Shown piece after piece: positions 1-9,553 of a DNA stretch of 64,000 nucleotides; positions within the stretch are counted from its first letter, which is position 1; the number at the start of each line of letters is the position of its first letter. A program made the position numbers and the translations under genes. The stretch comes from Lachnospiraceae bacterium NE2001 (GTDB lineage Bacteria; Bacillota; Clostridia; Lachnospirales; Lachnospiraceae), in NCBI GenBank assembly GCA_900110635.1, contig FOEK01000005.1, positions 155,497 through 219,496 on the forward strand, given 5' to 3'. Under the pieces are notes generated by a model. That model made no database searches, had not been told where the DNA came from, and saw nothing but the letters and a program-made list of their open reading frames with translations.

Positions 1-391
1 CATGCTTTCTTCAGACGTTAGTGCTGGTTATGATCCTCTATATGCAAGCTGTTTTGAGTCAAAGAATGCAGCATTCCTTGGAAGAGGTATGGTGTTTAAT
101 AAGTTTACAGGCGCCAGAGGAAAGTCTGGTTCTAATGATGCAAATGCTGAATATATTGGCAGACTTAGAGGAATACTTGAAAAGAATAAGGTGTTCTATC
201 AGACTGCAGAGCTTGGTAAGGTTGATGTAGGTGGTGGCGGAACCATCGCATATATACTCTCATTATATGGTATGGAGGTTATAGACTGTGGAGTTGCTGT
301 ACTGAATATGCACGCTCCTTGGGAGGTGACCTCTAAGGCTGATATCTTCGAGACAGAGAAGGGTTACGAGGCATTTCTTAAAGAAGCGTAG
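1..391 (+). CDS. M18 family aminopeptidase, C-terminal part (cut by window edge)
   Basis: This is the C-terminal 130 or so residues of a metallo-aminopeptidase of the M18 (aspartyl aminopeptidase) family, which removes N-terminal residues from peptides in the cytoplasm. The visible part holds the family's late motifs: a GGGGT-type glycine run (VDVGGGGTIAYIL), then DCGVAVLNMHAPWEV, in which the His is the expected last zinc ligand, followed by KADIFE. The reading frame is open at the left edge, so the start and the N-terminal metal ligands lie outside the window. It stops 24 bp before the next gene, which has no obvious promoter of its own. The family call is firm; substrate preference is not readable. 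Confidence 0.85.
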   Translation, partial: MLSSDVSAGYDPLYASCFESKNAAFLGRGMVFNKFTGARGKSGSNDANAEYIGRLRGILEKNKVFYQTAELGKVDVGGGGTIAYILSLYGMEVIDCGVAVLNMHAPWEVTSKADIFETEKGYEAFLKEA

Positions 392-415
392 ATATCGGGC
401 AAAGTACCTTGAGTA

Positions 416-3400
416 ATGCTTATGAGACTTAGAAATAAATCCATCTTAATATTTGGGCTGATCATGGTATGTCTTTCGGCATACCTTTTTGGCGTTATTA
501 ATTCAAATGCCGATGATATATCTACTGGCTATAAGCAGACTCTGTACAATCAGGATAACGGACTTGGAAGCTCTGAGGTGAATTGCATCTATCAGTCAAA
601 ATCTGGCTATATCTGGGTTGGTACAGATGGTGGTCTATATAGATACAATGGAAATGAGTTTCGTCTTTTTAATCTGTGGAACACGGACAAGGCCGATGTG
701 TATTATATCAATTCCTTGTTCCAGGATTCCAAGGGTTCTCTTTGGGTTTCCACCAACAACTATGGTCTCTTCAGAATATCAGGAAGTGATATATATCATT
801 TTTCTGATGAGTATTATAAGGGAGTGAAATGTGTCAACTCCGTTTGTGAAGCGCAGGATGGAACTATCTATGTTGCCACTGCCTATGGTGTATATACAGT
901 AAGTCCTGATGGTGCTAATCTTGTAAGAAATGAAGAACTTGCTAAGCATAACGTTAAGGGTATCACGGCCTCTGAAAACAGAATCTATGGAATCTATAAT
1001 GGTAATACCATCTTTTCTATAGATGAAAATAATAATATAGTTGAGGTTTTATCTACTGATTACACCACAGAAGAAGTATCGACTATTTCTTATTTTGATG
1101 GTGTAGTTTATATAGGAACAACTGGAAATGATGTTCTTAACTTCTCAAATATTAGAAATATTAAAACCTGGTATTCGACCCGTGACGGTATTAATTCTAT
1201 TTATAAATATGGTAAGCGTATCTATATCTGTGCCGATAGTGGTATAGGTTATTTTCACGATGGTGATGCATTTACCGAAATCAATAACATAGCAGCAGAT
1301 AACTATATCTCCGATATGATCATCGACTATGAGGGCAATTTCTGGATAGCTTCTAGTAAGACTGGCCTTGTCTTTTTGTCTAAATCTAAGTTTTCTAATC
1401 TGAACAAGAAATATAATGTGGCTTCAGGTCTTACCAACTGTGTATCTGTTTTTGATGGTTACACATATATTGGTACAGATGAGGGACTTTATATTCTTGA
1501 CTCTGAGAATTCAACTGTTATAAATGAACTGACGGATTATTTAAATGGAGTATCTATTCGGGATATTATAAGAGATAAGAATGGAAATATCTGGCTGGCG
1601 ACCTACAGAAGATACGGCATTGTAAAGTATGCGCCAAATGGAAATATCACATCCTATAACAAGGCTTCCGGACTTCTCAGCAATATGATCAACTCCATAT
1701 ATGAGCTGAATAATGGAAATATAGCTATAGGTACCGAGGATGGAATCAGTATTATAAATAAGAGTGGTGTAGTAATCCAAAGCTATACCTATGAGAATGG
1801 ACTTGAATCCACCAATATCATTTCACTCTATCAGAATGAGGATGGCCTTATATATGCTGGTTCTGATGGCGGTGGTCTCTATACTATTGATGGAGACGAA
1901 ATATCCAATTATACAGATGATGATGGTCTTAATTCAAATGTGGTGTCTGCCATTACCAAGGCTGATAATGGACTATGGATTGGTACTAACAATGGTCTGG
2001 CTTATTACGATGGTACATTCCGTGCTATTAGTAATATAGATTTTTCCAACAATATATATAGCATCATCAAGGATGATGATAAGTACTATATAGTTGGTTC
2101 TAAGGGACTGATATATGCTACAGAGGATGAACTTCTTTCTACAGCTCCGCTGTCTGAAAGATATTATTCGGTTGGTGATGGACTGGGAAGCAGTATATCT
2201 ATCAATTCCAAGAATTTTATATATAGTAATGTTGTTTATCTATGTACAGCAGAAGGTGTTATGACTTATGATCTGTCAAATATTCAGATAAATGATGTGC
2301 CTCCGAAGGTTACTATCTCAGAAGTGGATGTGGACGGACATAAGTATTACTATGATGAACTGGAGGGCGGACTGGATATTCCTTCTGACACACAGAGACT
2401 TGAGATATCATTTGCCGTACTCAGCTATACCAATAGAGAAAATATACAGGTTAAGTATCAGCTGGTTGGTTTTGATAATGAACCGGAGATTCTTACTACT
2501 ACAGATAATTTCCAGGCAATATATACTAACCTGGATGGTGGTGTTTATAACTTTGAACTGAGTGCTGTCAATGGCGATGGCATCAGCAGTGATGTCCCTA
2601 TATCCTTTACAATCAATAAGGAGAAGGGCTTCTTTGAGCGTCAGGAGGTTCGCATCGGTCTTGTTGCTCTGATACTTCTTAATATACTGGCTATTGTATA
2701 TATCATTTTCAGATTGTGGAAGAATTTTATCGGAAAGAATCGCGAGCTGAATGCGCTGGTTAAGAAACACGAGGATGTCATAAAGGATAATACAGCCAAG
2801 ACTGACTACCTTGCAAATATGAGTAACGAGATAAAACTTCCGATAAATGCTATGATCAGCTCTGCCAACAGTATGCTGAAGGAGTCTGAAGCTGATGTAG
2901 AAACTCAGGAAAAATTGATGGAGATCATTGATAAAGGTCACGATGTTATAGGCAAGGTTGATGAGACTATACTTCTTGCACGTCTTGAGTCTGGTTCTGA
3001 GCAACCTGTAAATGAGCCATATTCGGTAACTACCCTTATCTGTGACATTTCAGATGGAATGATAAATAAGCTGTCGGAACAGCCAATCAAATTCCTGGTT
3101 GACCTGGGAGACAATATACCTGATATTCTTGTGGGCGACTTTGACAAGATAAAGACTGTTCTGGAGATTCTTCTTGATAATTCTATAAAGTATACGAAGG
3201 AGGGAACTATAACTCTGTCCATCGATTATTATGAATTATCTGGAAATGAAAGTAGTAACTCAAGGCTTATCTGCAGTGTATCTGATACGGGTATTGGTAT
3301 CTCTGAAGAAAGACTTGAGCATATATTTGAGATTTATTATGTGGATGAGTCCAAGATGACTGGCACTAGTACAGGCAAGGGCGTAAGTATGTCAATTGCC

Positions 3401-4684
3401 AAAAAACTGGCGGATATTCTTGGCGGAGAGCTTGAGGTGGAGAGTACCTATGGTGCGGGGGCTACATTCACCTTCTCTGTTGAACAGTCAAAACCTGAGA
3501 CGACTGGTAGTGTAATACCATTAAATGATAATACAGTGGAGAGAGTATCGAGAGAAGAAGCAGAGAGAATGTGGGCTCCAGATCTCAGTATACTTCTGGT
3601 AGATGATCAACCTCTAAGTCGTCAGGTTGCTGTGGATGTTATAAAATCCATGGAAATCAAATGTGATACAGCAGAGTCAGGAGTAGGTGCCATTGATATG
3701 GTTATGACCAACCGATACGATATGGTACTTATGGATATTGCTATGCCTGTTATGAATGGTATAGATGCTCTGCGTGAGATAAGAGACCTGTCAGATGATT
3801 TCTATCGTGAGCTGCCGGTTATCGCTATGAGCGAGGATGTTATCGGAAAGAATCGTCAGGATATAATTGATGAAGGCTTCTCTGATGTTATACTTAAGCC
3901 ATTTGATATAACAGTTCTGGCTAGTCTAATTAATCGTTTTGCTGATAAAGAGAAGATAAAATATAAGACAAATGATGCAGCTCAGTATATTAGTGAATCC
4001 AGATACGGAGAGGGGCTTAAGACTCTTGAGGATTACCTGGATGTTGTTGGAGTGCTTGACCGAATTGGTGGCAATATTGAGGTGTATAACAAGATTCTTA
4101 GTACCTTCTATAATCAGAACAAGGATGCAAAAGAAGAACTTAGAGCTAAGTTTAATACGGATTACAGAGGCTTCAGAAACAAGATTCACAGCATTAGAAC
4201 TGGCTGTCAGAATATAGGTGCAGCTGATGCGGCAGAAATATCTCTTCGTATAGAGAATGCTCTCAACCTGGGTAATAAAACTTATGTAGAAAGTAATATA
4301 GGTCTTGTATATGACTGTCTAGCAGTAATAAATGATCTTATCGAGAATTATCTTGCCTTTGTTGATGATAATAAAGGAGTTACTGATAAGGAATATGCTG
4401 AAAAGCTTAGTAAGACTCGTGAGACTGAAGAGCTTAAGTCAGAGGAACAAAGGTCTGAAGGTCCTGTTATTATAGATATAGCAAAGCTTCGCGCTATGAA
4501 GGCGGCTCTTTTTGCTGAGGATATGGACCATGTTAGAATTATCCTTGATGATATAAGCACTAAACAATATGGTACTGAGGATCAGGAGTTTATTTCTGCT
4601 CTTCGTGATACGGTAGAAGGCGGTGATTTTATAGAGATTGACGACCTTCTTAATACATATATTGATCTTAAAGAAAATATATAA
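416..4684 (+). CDS. Hybrid two-component sensor: propeller repeats, Y_Y_Y, degenerate HisKA, HATPase, receiver, Hpt
   Basis: This 1422-residue protein is a one-molecule phosphorelay sensor. An N-terminal signal/anchor (about 8-30) is followed by many Reg_prop-type propeller repeats (for example GYIWVGTDGGLYRYNG, GSLWVSTNNYGLFRIS), a Y_Y_Y domain (about 665-735) and a membrane helix (about 745-768). Inside the cell come a HisKA-like helix pair, an ATPase with N-box LDNSIKYT, G1 SDTGIGIS and G2 GKGVSMS, a receiver with Asp1107 (LMDIAMP) and its LKPF lysine, and an Hpt-like domain with His1258 (KIHSIRTG). The oddity is the H-box, LANMSNEIKLPIN, where Asn804 replaces the His that is normally phosphorylated. 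The family usually senses extracellular glycans or their breakdown products; that is inference here. Start 416 or 422; no strong ribosome binding site. Confidence 0.9.
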   Translation: MLMRLRNKSILIFGLIMVCLSAYLFGVINSNADDISTGYKQTLYNQDNGLGSSEVNCIYQSKSGYIWVGTDGGLYRYNGNEFRLFNLWNTDKADVYYINSLFQDSKGSLWVSTNNYGLFRISGSDIYHFSDEYYKGVKCVNSVCEAQDGTIYVATAYGVYTVSPDGANLVRNEELAKHNVKGITASENRIYGIYNGNTIFSIDENNNIVEVLSTDYTTEEVSTISYFDGVVYIGTTGNDVLNFSNIRNIKTWYSTRDGINSIYKYGKRIYICADSGIGYFHDGDAFTEINNIAADNYISDMIIDYEGNFWIASSKTGLVFLSKSKFSNLNKKYNVASGLTNCVSVFDGYTYIGTDEGLYILDSENSTVINELTDYLNGVSIRDIIRDKNGNIWLATYRRYGIVKYAPNGNITSYNKASGLLSNMINSIYELNNGNIAIGTEDGISIINKSGVVIQSYTYENGLESTNIISLYQNEDGLIYAGSDGGGLYTIDGDEISNYTDDDGLNSNVVSAITKADNGLWIGTNNGLAYYDGTFRAISNIDFSNNIYSIIKDDDKYYIVGSKGLIYATEDELLSTAPLSERYYSVGDGLGSSISINSKNFIYSNVVYLCTAEGVMTYDLSNIQINDVPPKVTISEVDVDGHKYYYDELEGGLDIPSDTQRLEISFAVLSYTNRENIQVKYQLVGFDNEPEILTTTDNFQAIYTNLDGGVYNFELSAVNGDGISSDVPISFTINKEKGFFERQEVRIGLVALILLNILAIVYIIFRLWKNFIGKNRELNALVKKHEDVIKDNTAKTDYLANMSNEIKLPINAMISSANSMLKESEADVETQEKLMEIIDKGHDVIGKVDETILLARLESGSEQPVNEPYSVTTLICDISDGMINKLSEQPIKFLVDLGDNIPDILVGDFDKIKTVLEILLDNSIKYTKEGTITLSIDYYELSGNESSNSRLICSVSDTGIGISEERLEHIFEIYYVDESKMTGTSTGKGVSMSIAKKLADILGGELEVESTYGAGATFTFSVEQSKPETTGSVIPLNDNTVERVSREEAERMWAPDLSILLVDDQPLSRQVAVDVIKSMEIKCDTAESGVGAIDMVMTNRYDMVLMDIAMPVMNGIDALREIRDLSDDFYRELPVIAMSEDVIGKNRQDIIDEGFSDVILKPFDITVLASLINRFADKEKIKYKTNDAAQYISESRYGEGLKTLEDYLDVVGVLDRIGGNIEVYNKILSTFYNQNKDAKEELRAKFNTDYRGFRNKIHSIRTGCQNIGAADAAEISLRIENALNLGNKTYVESNIGLVYDCLAVINDLIENYLAFVDDNKGVTDKEYAEKLSKTRETEELKSEEQRSEGPVIIDIAKLRAMKAALFAEDMDHVRIILDDISTKQYGTEDQEFISALRDTVEGGDFIEIDDLLNTYIDLKENI

Positions 4685-4860
4685 TCTAATTGATTCATAT
4701 ATTTTTCACTTTACTAATAATATATTTTTTTATATAATCAACGCGGAAATAGGATGGTATTCGAAAGAAACTATACCTGATAAGAGTATCACCAAAACTA
4801 AGGATAAGCATCACTTCTTTTACTTACGTAGATTTACTGATTAGTGAAGGGGGTGATTGT
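4685..4860. other. Leader between the sensor gene and the pantothenate block
   Basis: AT-rich stretch of 176 bp. A TATAAT box at about 4733 sits in a run of T and A and could be the -10 of a promoter for the pantothenate genes. A strong ribosome binding site (AAGGGGGTGA, about 4847-4856) precedes the ATG at 4861. I recognise no riboswitch class here. Confidence 0.4.
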
Positions 4861-5709
4861 ATGAGGATTGGATTTATAGGAGCTGGTCGAGTAGGCTTCA
4901 CCATGGGCAAGTACCTGAAGCTAAGCGGACTGGAGGTTACAGGCTATTACAGCAGAAACCCGAAGCATGCAGAGGAAGCAGCTACATTTACCGATACTTC
5001 TTTTTACAAGGATGCTTATAAACTTATTGATGAAAGTGATGCTATAATACTTACAGTAAGCGACGGTGCAATCTCTGAGGTGTTCTCTGAGATCAAGTCT
5101 TATGCTGGGCTTGCTGGGAAGATTGTGTGCCACACAAGTGGTTCTCTCGCTTCTTCCGTTTTTACTGATACCGAGTATCAGGTCTATGGTTATTCTATCC
5201 ATCCAATATACGCTATCTCTGATAGATATGAGTCGTATAAAGAATTTTCCAATGCATATCTTACAATTGAAGGTGATGAAAAATATCTGGATGAGCTGAC
5301 TTTGCTTTTACGTGGTGCAGGTCTTAAGATTGCCAAGATGAGTGGTGATGAAAAAACCAGATATCATGCTGCCTGTGTTATGGCCAGTAATCTCGTATGT
5401 GGTATGTACGGAGCTGCAGTTGGGACTTTAATCTCTTGTGGCTTTGACAAAGATACTGCAGAGAGTATGTTATCTGAGCTTTTTAAAGCTAATGCTCTTG
5501 GTATAGTCGAGAAAGGGCTTACAAATCAGCTTACAGGTCCTATTGATAGAAACGATGTTTCTACGGTCACAGCACATCTTGCTACTCTGGATGCTGAACA
5601 AAAGAAGCTCTATGTAGAAGCTTCAAAGCAGGTGCTATCAATTGCAAAAGAAAAGAATCCGGATACAGATTATACGGAAATGGAAAAGATATTAAATAAT
5701 TTGAAATAA
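4861..5709 (+). CDS. panG: Rossmann/DUF2520 protein, candidate PanG-type ketopantoate reductase
   Basis: This 282-residue protein has an N-terminal NAD(P)-binding fold (RIGFIGAGRVGFTMG, residues 2-16) and an all-helical C-terminal half of the DUF2520 type. Proteins of this kind include PanG, a ketopantoate reductase unrelated in sequence detail to PanE and described in Francisella and Enterococcus. It would reduce 2-dehydropantoate to pantoate, the step between PanB and PanC. The context supports this: panB begins 19 bp downstream, panC and panD follow, and no panE-like gene is seen in the window. The start has a strong ribosome binding site. The fold is certain; the enzymatic role is inferred from family and position. 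Confidence 0.72.
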   Translation: MRIGFIGAGRVGFTMGKYLKLSGLEVTGYYSRNPKHAEEAATFTDTSFYKDAYKLIDESDAIILTVSDGAISEVFSEIKSYAGLAGKIVCHTSGSLASSVFTDTEYQVYGYSIHPIYAISDRYESYKEFSNAYLTIEGDEKYLDELTLLLRGAGLKIAKMSGDEKTRYHAACVMASNLVCGMYGAAVGTLISCGFDKDTAESMLSELFKANALGIVEKGLTNQLTGPIDRNDVSTVTAHLATLDAEQKKLYVEASKQVLSIAKEKNPDTDYTEMEKILNNLK

Positions 5710-5728
5710 TATATAGGAGGAACAGACC

Positions 5729-6559
5729 ATGAAGAATACAAGTGTTACATTTAAAGAGATGAAGAAAAAAGGCGAGAAGATATCTATGCTTACAGCTTAT
5801 GATTATTCAACAGCAAAGCTTGTTGACAAGGCTGGGATAAATGGAATCCTTGTTGGTGATTCCCTTGGAAATGTTATGCTGGGATATCCAGACACTGTAT
5901 CTGTAACAATGGAGGATATGATCCACCACGGTGCTGCAGTGGCAAGAGGTGCAGAGAATTCTCTCGTGGTTATAGATATGCCGTTTATGTCATACCAGGC
6001 AAGTGTGTATGATGCGGTGATAAATGCTGGACGTCTTATGAAGGAAGGACGCGCTGGTGCTGTTAAGCTTGAGGGCGGTGAGGAGATCATTCCTCAGGTT
6101 GAAGCAATTGTTAAAGCAAGTATTCCAGTTATGGGGCATATAGGTCTTACTCCACAGTCTATTAATACACTTGGTGGATATAAGGCTCAGGGACGTGATA
6201 TTGCTTCTGCTAAGAAGCTTATCCGTGATGCAAAGCTTCTTGAGGAGGCTGGTGCATTTTCTATAGTACTTGAGTGTGTTCCGGCTGATCTGGCAACTTA
6301 TGTTAGTGAACAGCTTTCAATTCCAACTATCGGAATTGGTGGTGGAGCAGGAACTGATGGTCAGATTCTTGTTTATGCTGATATGCTTGCTATGTTCAGT
6401 GATTACAGACCAAAGTTTGTGAAGAACTTTGCAAATGTTGGTGAAATGATGATGCAGGGCTTCAAGGATTATGATGCTGAGGTTAAGGCTGGGACTTATC
6501 CGGCTGCTGAGCATACTTATGCCATTGATCCAGAGGTGCTTGCTGAGGCTATAAAGTAA
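5729..6559 (+). CDS. panB: 3-methyl-2-oxobutanoate hydroxymethyltransferase
   Basis: PanB transfers a one-carbon unit from methylene-tetrahydrofolate to 2-ketoisovalerate, giving ketopantoate, the first committed step to pantothenate. At 276 residues it has normal length. The family signatures are present: [18 protein letters not shown] near the start, the metal-binding [28 protein letters not shown] and [18 protein letters not shown] lies just before the ATG. It forms a tight pair with the PanG-like gene upstream, 19 bp apart, and is followed by a hairpin and a 229-bp gap before panC. Confidence 0.97.
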   Translation: MKNTSVTFKEMKKKGEKISMLTAYDYSTAKLVDKAGINGILVGDSLGNVMLGYPDTVSVTMEDMIHHGAAVARGAENSLVVIDMPFMSYQASVYDAVINAGRLMKEGRAGAVKLEGGEEIIPQVEAIVKASIPVMGHIGLTPQSINTLGGYKAQGRDIASAKKLIRDAKLLEEAGAFSIVLECVPADLATYVSEQLSIPTIGIGGGAGTDGQILVYADMLAMFSDYRPKFVKNFANVGEMMMQGFKDYDAEVKAGTYPAAEHTYAIDPEVLAEAIK

Positions 6560-6788
6560 AATATTAACGGACGCTTCGCTCGCTAAGCTCTCAGCCACCT
6601 CCTTTGTCGGTGTCTGAATCGCTAAGCGCCGAGACCCATAATGGTCTCAGAAATTATTTTTATCAAAATATGCTGAGAAATATAAATAATATTTGTGATA
6701 GGATTTATATTTTATTATAACGATATTTTAAGATAATATGTTGGTTATAAAAAATATAAATATATATAAGGATATGGAGGAAAGATAG
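6560..6788. other. Intergenic region between panB and panC with hairpin
   Basis: The first 90 bp are richer in GC than the surroundings and contain TCGCTAAGC twice in direct orientation, as seen in decayed intergenic repeats. A short hairpin (GAGACC at 6631-6636, GGTCTC at 6643-6648) is followed by a T-rich run and may end the panB transcript. The rest is very AT-rich and probably holds the panC promoter, though no box pair stands out. AGGAGGAAAG-like ribosome binding sequence precedes panC. Confidence 0.45.
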
Positions 6789-7643
6789 ATGAGTATTAAG
6801 GTAGTACATACAGTTGCAGAGGTTAGGGAGGCTGTTGCAAAATGGAGAAAGAAGGGTGAGACGGTTGGTCTTGTTCCAACTATGGGTTTTCTTCATGCAG
6901 GTCATCAGTCTCTTATAAAGAGGTCTGTAGAGGATAATGACAGGACGGTTGTAAGTGTTTTTGTTAATCCTACACAGTTTGGTCCCAATGAGGATCTTGA
7001 GGCATATCCTAGAGATCTGGCAAGAGATACAGCTCTTTGTGAGACAACAGGCGCAGATCTTATATTTAATCCTGATCCAGAAGAAATGTATGGCGATGGT
7101 TTTGTGAGCTTCGTGGATATGAATGGTCTTACTAATCATCTTTGTGGATTATCGAGGCCTGTACATTTCAGAGGTGTATGTACTGTTGTTACTAAGCTTT
7201 TTAATATAGTTGGTCCAGACAGGGCATATTTTGGTCAGAAGGATGCACAGCAGCTGGCTGTGGTTAAAAGGATGGTTAAGGACCTGAATATGCCTCTGGA
7301 CATTGTTGGTTGTCCAATAGTCAGAGAGACTGATGGTCTTGCTATGAGTTCCCGTAATACATATATGAACGTTGATGAGAGAAATGCTGCTCTTATCCTT
7401 AGCAAGTCTGTTAAACTTGGACAGCAGCTTGTAGAAGATGGTGAGCGTGATGCTTCAGTGGTTCGTTCCAAGATGATAGAGCTGCTTGAGTCTGAACCAA
7501 TGGCTGAGGTTGAATATGTAAATGTTGTAAATAACCTGACAATGGAAGATATCGATGTGATCACTGGAGATATCCTAGTAGCCATTGCAGTTAAGATCAA
7601 TAACAAAGTTAGACTCATCGACAACTTTATGATGACAGTATAA
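6789..7643 (+). CDS. panC: Pantothenate synthetase (pantoate--beta-alanine ligase)
   Basis: PanC joins pantoate to beta-alanine using ATP through a pantoyl-adenylate. The 284-residue protein shows the nucleotidyltransferase signatures PTMG (30-33) and HAGH (36-39), then FVNPTQFGPNEDLEAYPRD for pantoate binding, YFGQKDAQQL, and the KMSKS-like loop as AMSSRN. Length matches the family. GGAGGAAAG sits 5-13 bp before the ATG. It is followed after about 100 bp, across an intergenic palindrome, by panD, which supplies its beta-alanine substrate. Confidence 0.97.
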   Translation: MSIKVVHTVAEVREAVAKWRKKGETVGLVPTMGFLHAGHQSLIKRSVEDNDRTVVSVFVNPTQFGPNEDLEAYPRDLARDTALCETTGADLIFNPDPEEMYGDGFVSFVDMNGLTNHLCGLSRPVHFRGVCTVVTKLFNIVGPDRAYFGQKDAQQLAVVKRMVKDLNMPLDIVGCPIVRETDGLAMSSRNTYMNVDERNAALILSKSVKLGQQLVEDGERDASVVRSKMIELLESEPMAEVEYVNVVNNLTMEDIDVITGDILVAIAVKINNKVRLIDNFMMTV

Positions 7644-7644
7644 A

Positions 7645-7697
7645 GTGCAATGGGGTCTGTCCCCATTGCACATAGGTGTGTCCCTGATTGCACATTT
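7645..7697 (+). repeat. Intergenic palindromic repeat, family A, copy 1
   Basis: A perfect 11-bp inverted repeat, GTGCAATGGGG (7645-7655) and CCCCATTGCAC (7661-7671), is followed by a shorter, diverged half (TAGGTGTGTCCCTGATTGCACA). Two further copies lie at 30051-30158 and, reversed, at 41031-41083. It begins right after the panC stop codon and could fold in the transcript between panC and panD. Confidence 0.85.
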
Positions 7698-7745
7698 TGT
7701 GTAAATATCTTAAGTGAATTGTTATAGAGAGGAAAGGTTAGATAT

Positions 7746-8135
7746 ATGCTAGGAACATATTTGAAGTCAAAAATTCATAGGGCTGTTGTTACCCAGGCGG
7801 CTCTTGACTATGTAGGAAGTATTACGGTTGATGAAGCACTTATGGAGGCTTGCGGAATCATTGAGTATGAGAAGGTTCAGGTTGCTGATGTAGATAACGG
7901 CAATCGTCTTGAAACCTATGTTATTGCAGGAGAGAGAGGTTCTGGTGTCATTTGTCTGAATGGTGCTGCTGCAAGACTTGTTAATGAGGGCGACAAGGTT
8001 ATCATTATGAGTTATGCTCAGATGACTCCAGAAGAGTTTGCGGAGAATCCTCCAAAGGTAGTGTTTGTTAATAAGAAAAATGAGATTGTCAGAGTAACAC
8101 GTTACGAGAAACACGGACAGCTCTTCGATATATAG
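7746..8135 (+). CDS. panD: Aspartate 1-decarboxylase precursor
   Basis: PanD decarboxylates aspartate to beta-alanine for PanC. It is a pyruvoyl enzyme that cuts itself between Gly24 and Ser25; the site is plainly present as YVGSITVD. Length (129) is standard. Other family marks are the N-terminal SKIHRA and the NGAAARL segment (active-site loop with Asn). GAGAGGAAAGG precedes the ATG. With panB, panC and the PanG-like gene it completes a local pathway from ketoisovalerate and aspartate to pantothenate. No maturation factor PanZ is seen; Firmicute PanD is generally self-processing. Confidence 0.97.
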   Translation: MLGTYLKSKIHRAVVTQAALDYVGSITVDEALMEACGIIEYEKVQVADVDNGNRLETYVIAGERGSGVICLNGAAARLVNEGDKVIIMSYAQMTPEEFAENPPKVVFVNKKNEIVRVTRYEKHGQLFDI

Positions 8136-8140
8136 AATAA

Positions 8141-8164
8141 AGACAGGGGACGGTTCTCTGTCTT
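8141..8164 (+). repeat. Intergenic palindrome, family B (GGGGACGGTTCTCTGTC), copy 1
   Basis: AGACAGGGGACGGTTCTCTGTCT is a short imperfect palindrome with GACAG/CTGTC ends, placed between panD and coaBC. Related copies lie at 20311, 26924, 28633, 48768 and 58918. Each sits between genes and never inside one. Confidence 0.8.
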
Positions 8165-8182
8165 CTAGTGAGGGATATGATT

Positions 8183-9436
8183 ATGCTTAAAGGAAAGAAT
8201 ATATTGCTTGGTGTAACTGGCGGAATAGCAGCTTACAAGATGGCTGATGTGGCGAGCCTTCTTGTAAAGCAGGGGGCAGACGTCCACGTGGTTATGACTG
8301 AAAATGCAACGAAGTTTATACCAGCAGAGACATTTCAGGTGCTTACAAAGAATAAAGTTTATGTTGATGTGTTCGATGAGAATACAGATGACTATGTAAA
8401 TGTACCGCATATTTCCCTTGGTACCAGTGCGGACTGTGTTCTTATTGCTCCGGCGACGGCTGATGTGATTGGTAAGATAGCAAATGGTATAGCGGACGAT
8501 ATGGTTACAACAACAGTGCTTCCTGCCAGATGTCCTATACTTATCGCACCTTCCATGAATGTATATATGCTTGAAAATCCCATTGTTCAGGACAATATAG
8601 CGAAGCTGAAGAAGTTTGGTTATACGATAATTGAACCTGCCAGTGGCCATCTTGCTTGTGGCTATGATGGAAAGGGCAAACTGCCTCAACCTGAGGTTCT
8701 TGTGGAAAATGTTTTATATGCCGCTGCGAAAGAGAAGGATCTGGCTGGAAAGAAGGTTCTTGTTGATGCGGGCCCTACTCAGGAAGCAATCGATCCTGTT
8801 AGATATATAACTAATCATTCGTCTGGTAAGATGGGTTATGCGGTAGCCAGGGTTGCTGCAATGAGAGGTGCAGAGGTAACTCTAGTTTCTGGACCTACGA
8901 ACCTTAGCACTCCTATTGGTGTTAAGAGGATTGATGTTGTATCAGCTGAAGATATGTACAATGCTATGGTGGATGAAGCTCTTGATAGTGATATAATCGT
9001 TATGTCTGCTGCAGTGGCTGATTTTACTCCTGAAACTGTGGCTGATAACAAGATTAAAAAGAGTGGCGATGATGAAGGAATGGTGATACCGCTTGTTAGA
9101 ACCAAGGATATACTTAAAACGCTTGGAACAATGAAGGATTCATCGGGTACATTTGATATAACAGATGACAGCCTTAAGATGGAGGATAAAAAGCAGATAA
9201 TAGTTGGTTTTTCTATGGAGACAGAGAATCTTCTTGAAAACTCGAGAAAAAAGCTGGATTCAAAGAATGCTGATATGATCTGTGCTAACAGTCTTACGAC
9301 AGAAGGTGCTGGTTATCAGGTAGATACTAATATTGTTACGATGATAACTAAAAATGAAATGATACAGCTTCCGCTTTTATCCAAGGATGAGGTAGCTGAC
9401 AGGATTCTTGATAAAGTAAAACAACTTATGGTATAA
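8183..9436 (+). CDS. coaBC: Bifunctional phosphopantothenoylcysteine decarboxylase / phosphopantothenate--cysteine ligase
   Basis: CoaBC carries out two steps from pantothenate to CoA: CTP-dependent addition of cysteine to phosphopantothenate (CoaB) and FMN-dependent decarboxylation (CoaC). The N-terminal flavoprotein shows LLGVTGGIAAYK, the active-site His in VPHISLG, a PSMN version of the usual PAMN motif, and the Cys-containing SGHLACGYDGKG. The CoaB half starts near residue 190 with VLVDAGPTQEAIDPVRYI and SSGKMG, then KIKK. I start it at ATG 8183 because GAGGG lies 8 bp upstream; a GTG at 8168 is also in frame. It extends the pantothenate cluster into CoA synthesis. Confidence 0.95.
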   Translation: MLKGKNILLGVTGGIAAYKMADVASLLVKQGADVHVVMTENATKFIPAETFQVLTKNKVYVDVFDENTDDYVNVPHISLGTSADCVLIAPATADVIGKIANGIADDMVTTTVLPARCPILIAPSMNVYMLENPIVQDNIAKLKKFGYTIIEPASGHLACGYDGKGKLPQPEVLVENVLYAAAKEKDLAGKKVLVDAGPTQEAIDPVRYITNHSSGKMGYAVARVAAMRGAEVTLVSGPTNLSTPIGVKRIDVVSAEDMYNAMVDEALDSDIIVMSAAVADFTPETVADNKIKKSGDDEGMVIPLVRTKDILKTLGTMKDSSGTFDITDDSLKMEDKKQIIVGFSMETENLLENSRKKLDSKNADMICANSLTTEGAGYQVDTNIVTMITKNEMIQLPLLSKDEVADRILDKVKQLMV

Positions 9437-9448
9437 TTTTAACCAGAA

Positions 9449-9487
9449 AGCACGCTTTATGTGGCTTCACATAAGGTGTGCTATTCT
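9449..9487 (+). terminator. Hairpin after coaBC
   Basis: An imperfect stem of about 14 bp (AGCACGCTTTATGTG against CACATAAGGTGTGCT) with a CTT-type loop is followed by ATTCTT. It probably ends the coaBC transcript, though the T-run is weak. Confidence 0.6.
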
Positions 9488-9553
9488 TATATCCAGAACT
9501 AGCTTATATGTTTAAGCGATGGTGTTATATATGGAGAAGGAGGCGATATAAGG

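Noticed and set aside
2408..3004. Open frame of 198 codons on the reverse strand
   Set aside because: It lies wholly opposite the sensor-kinase gene, has Cys- and Tyr-rich composition and no ribosome binding site; it mirrors the coding bias of the + strand gene.
4638..4844. Short + strand frame between the sensor gene and the PanG-like gene
   Set aside because: It begins inside the sensor gene in another frame, has no ribosome binding site, and its composition is that of AT-rich intergenic DNA.
4685..4860. Riboswitch before the pantothenate genes
   Set aside because: No conserved core of a known class could be recognised.
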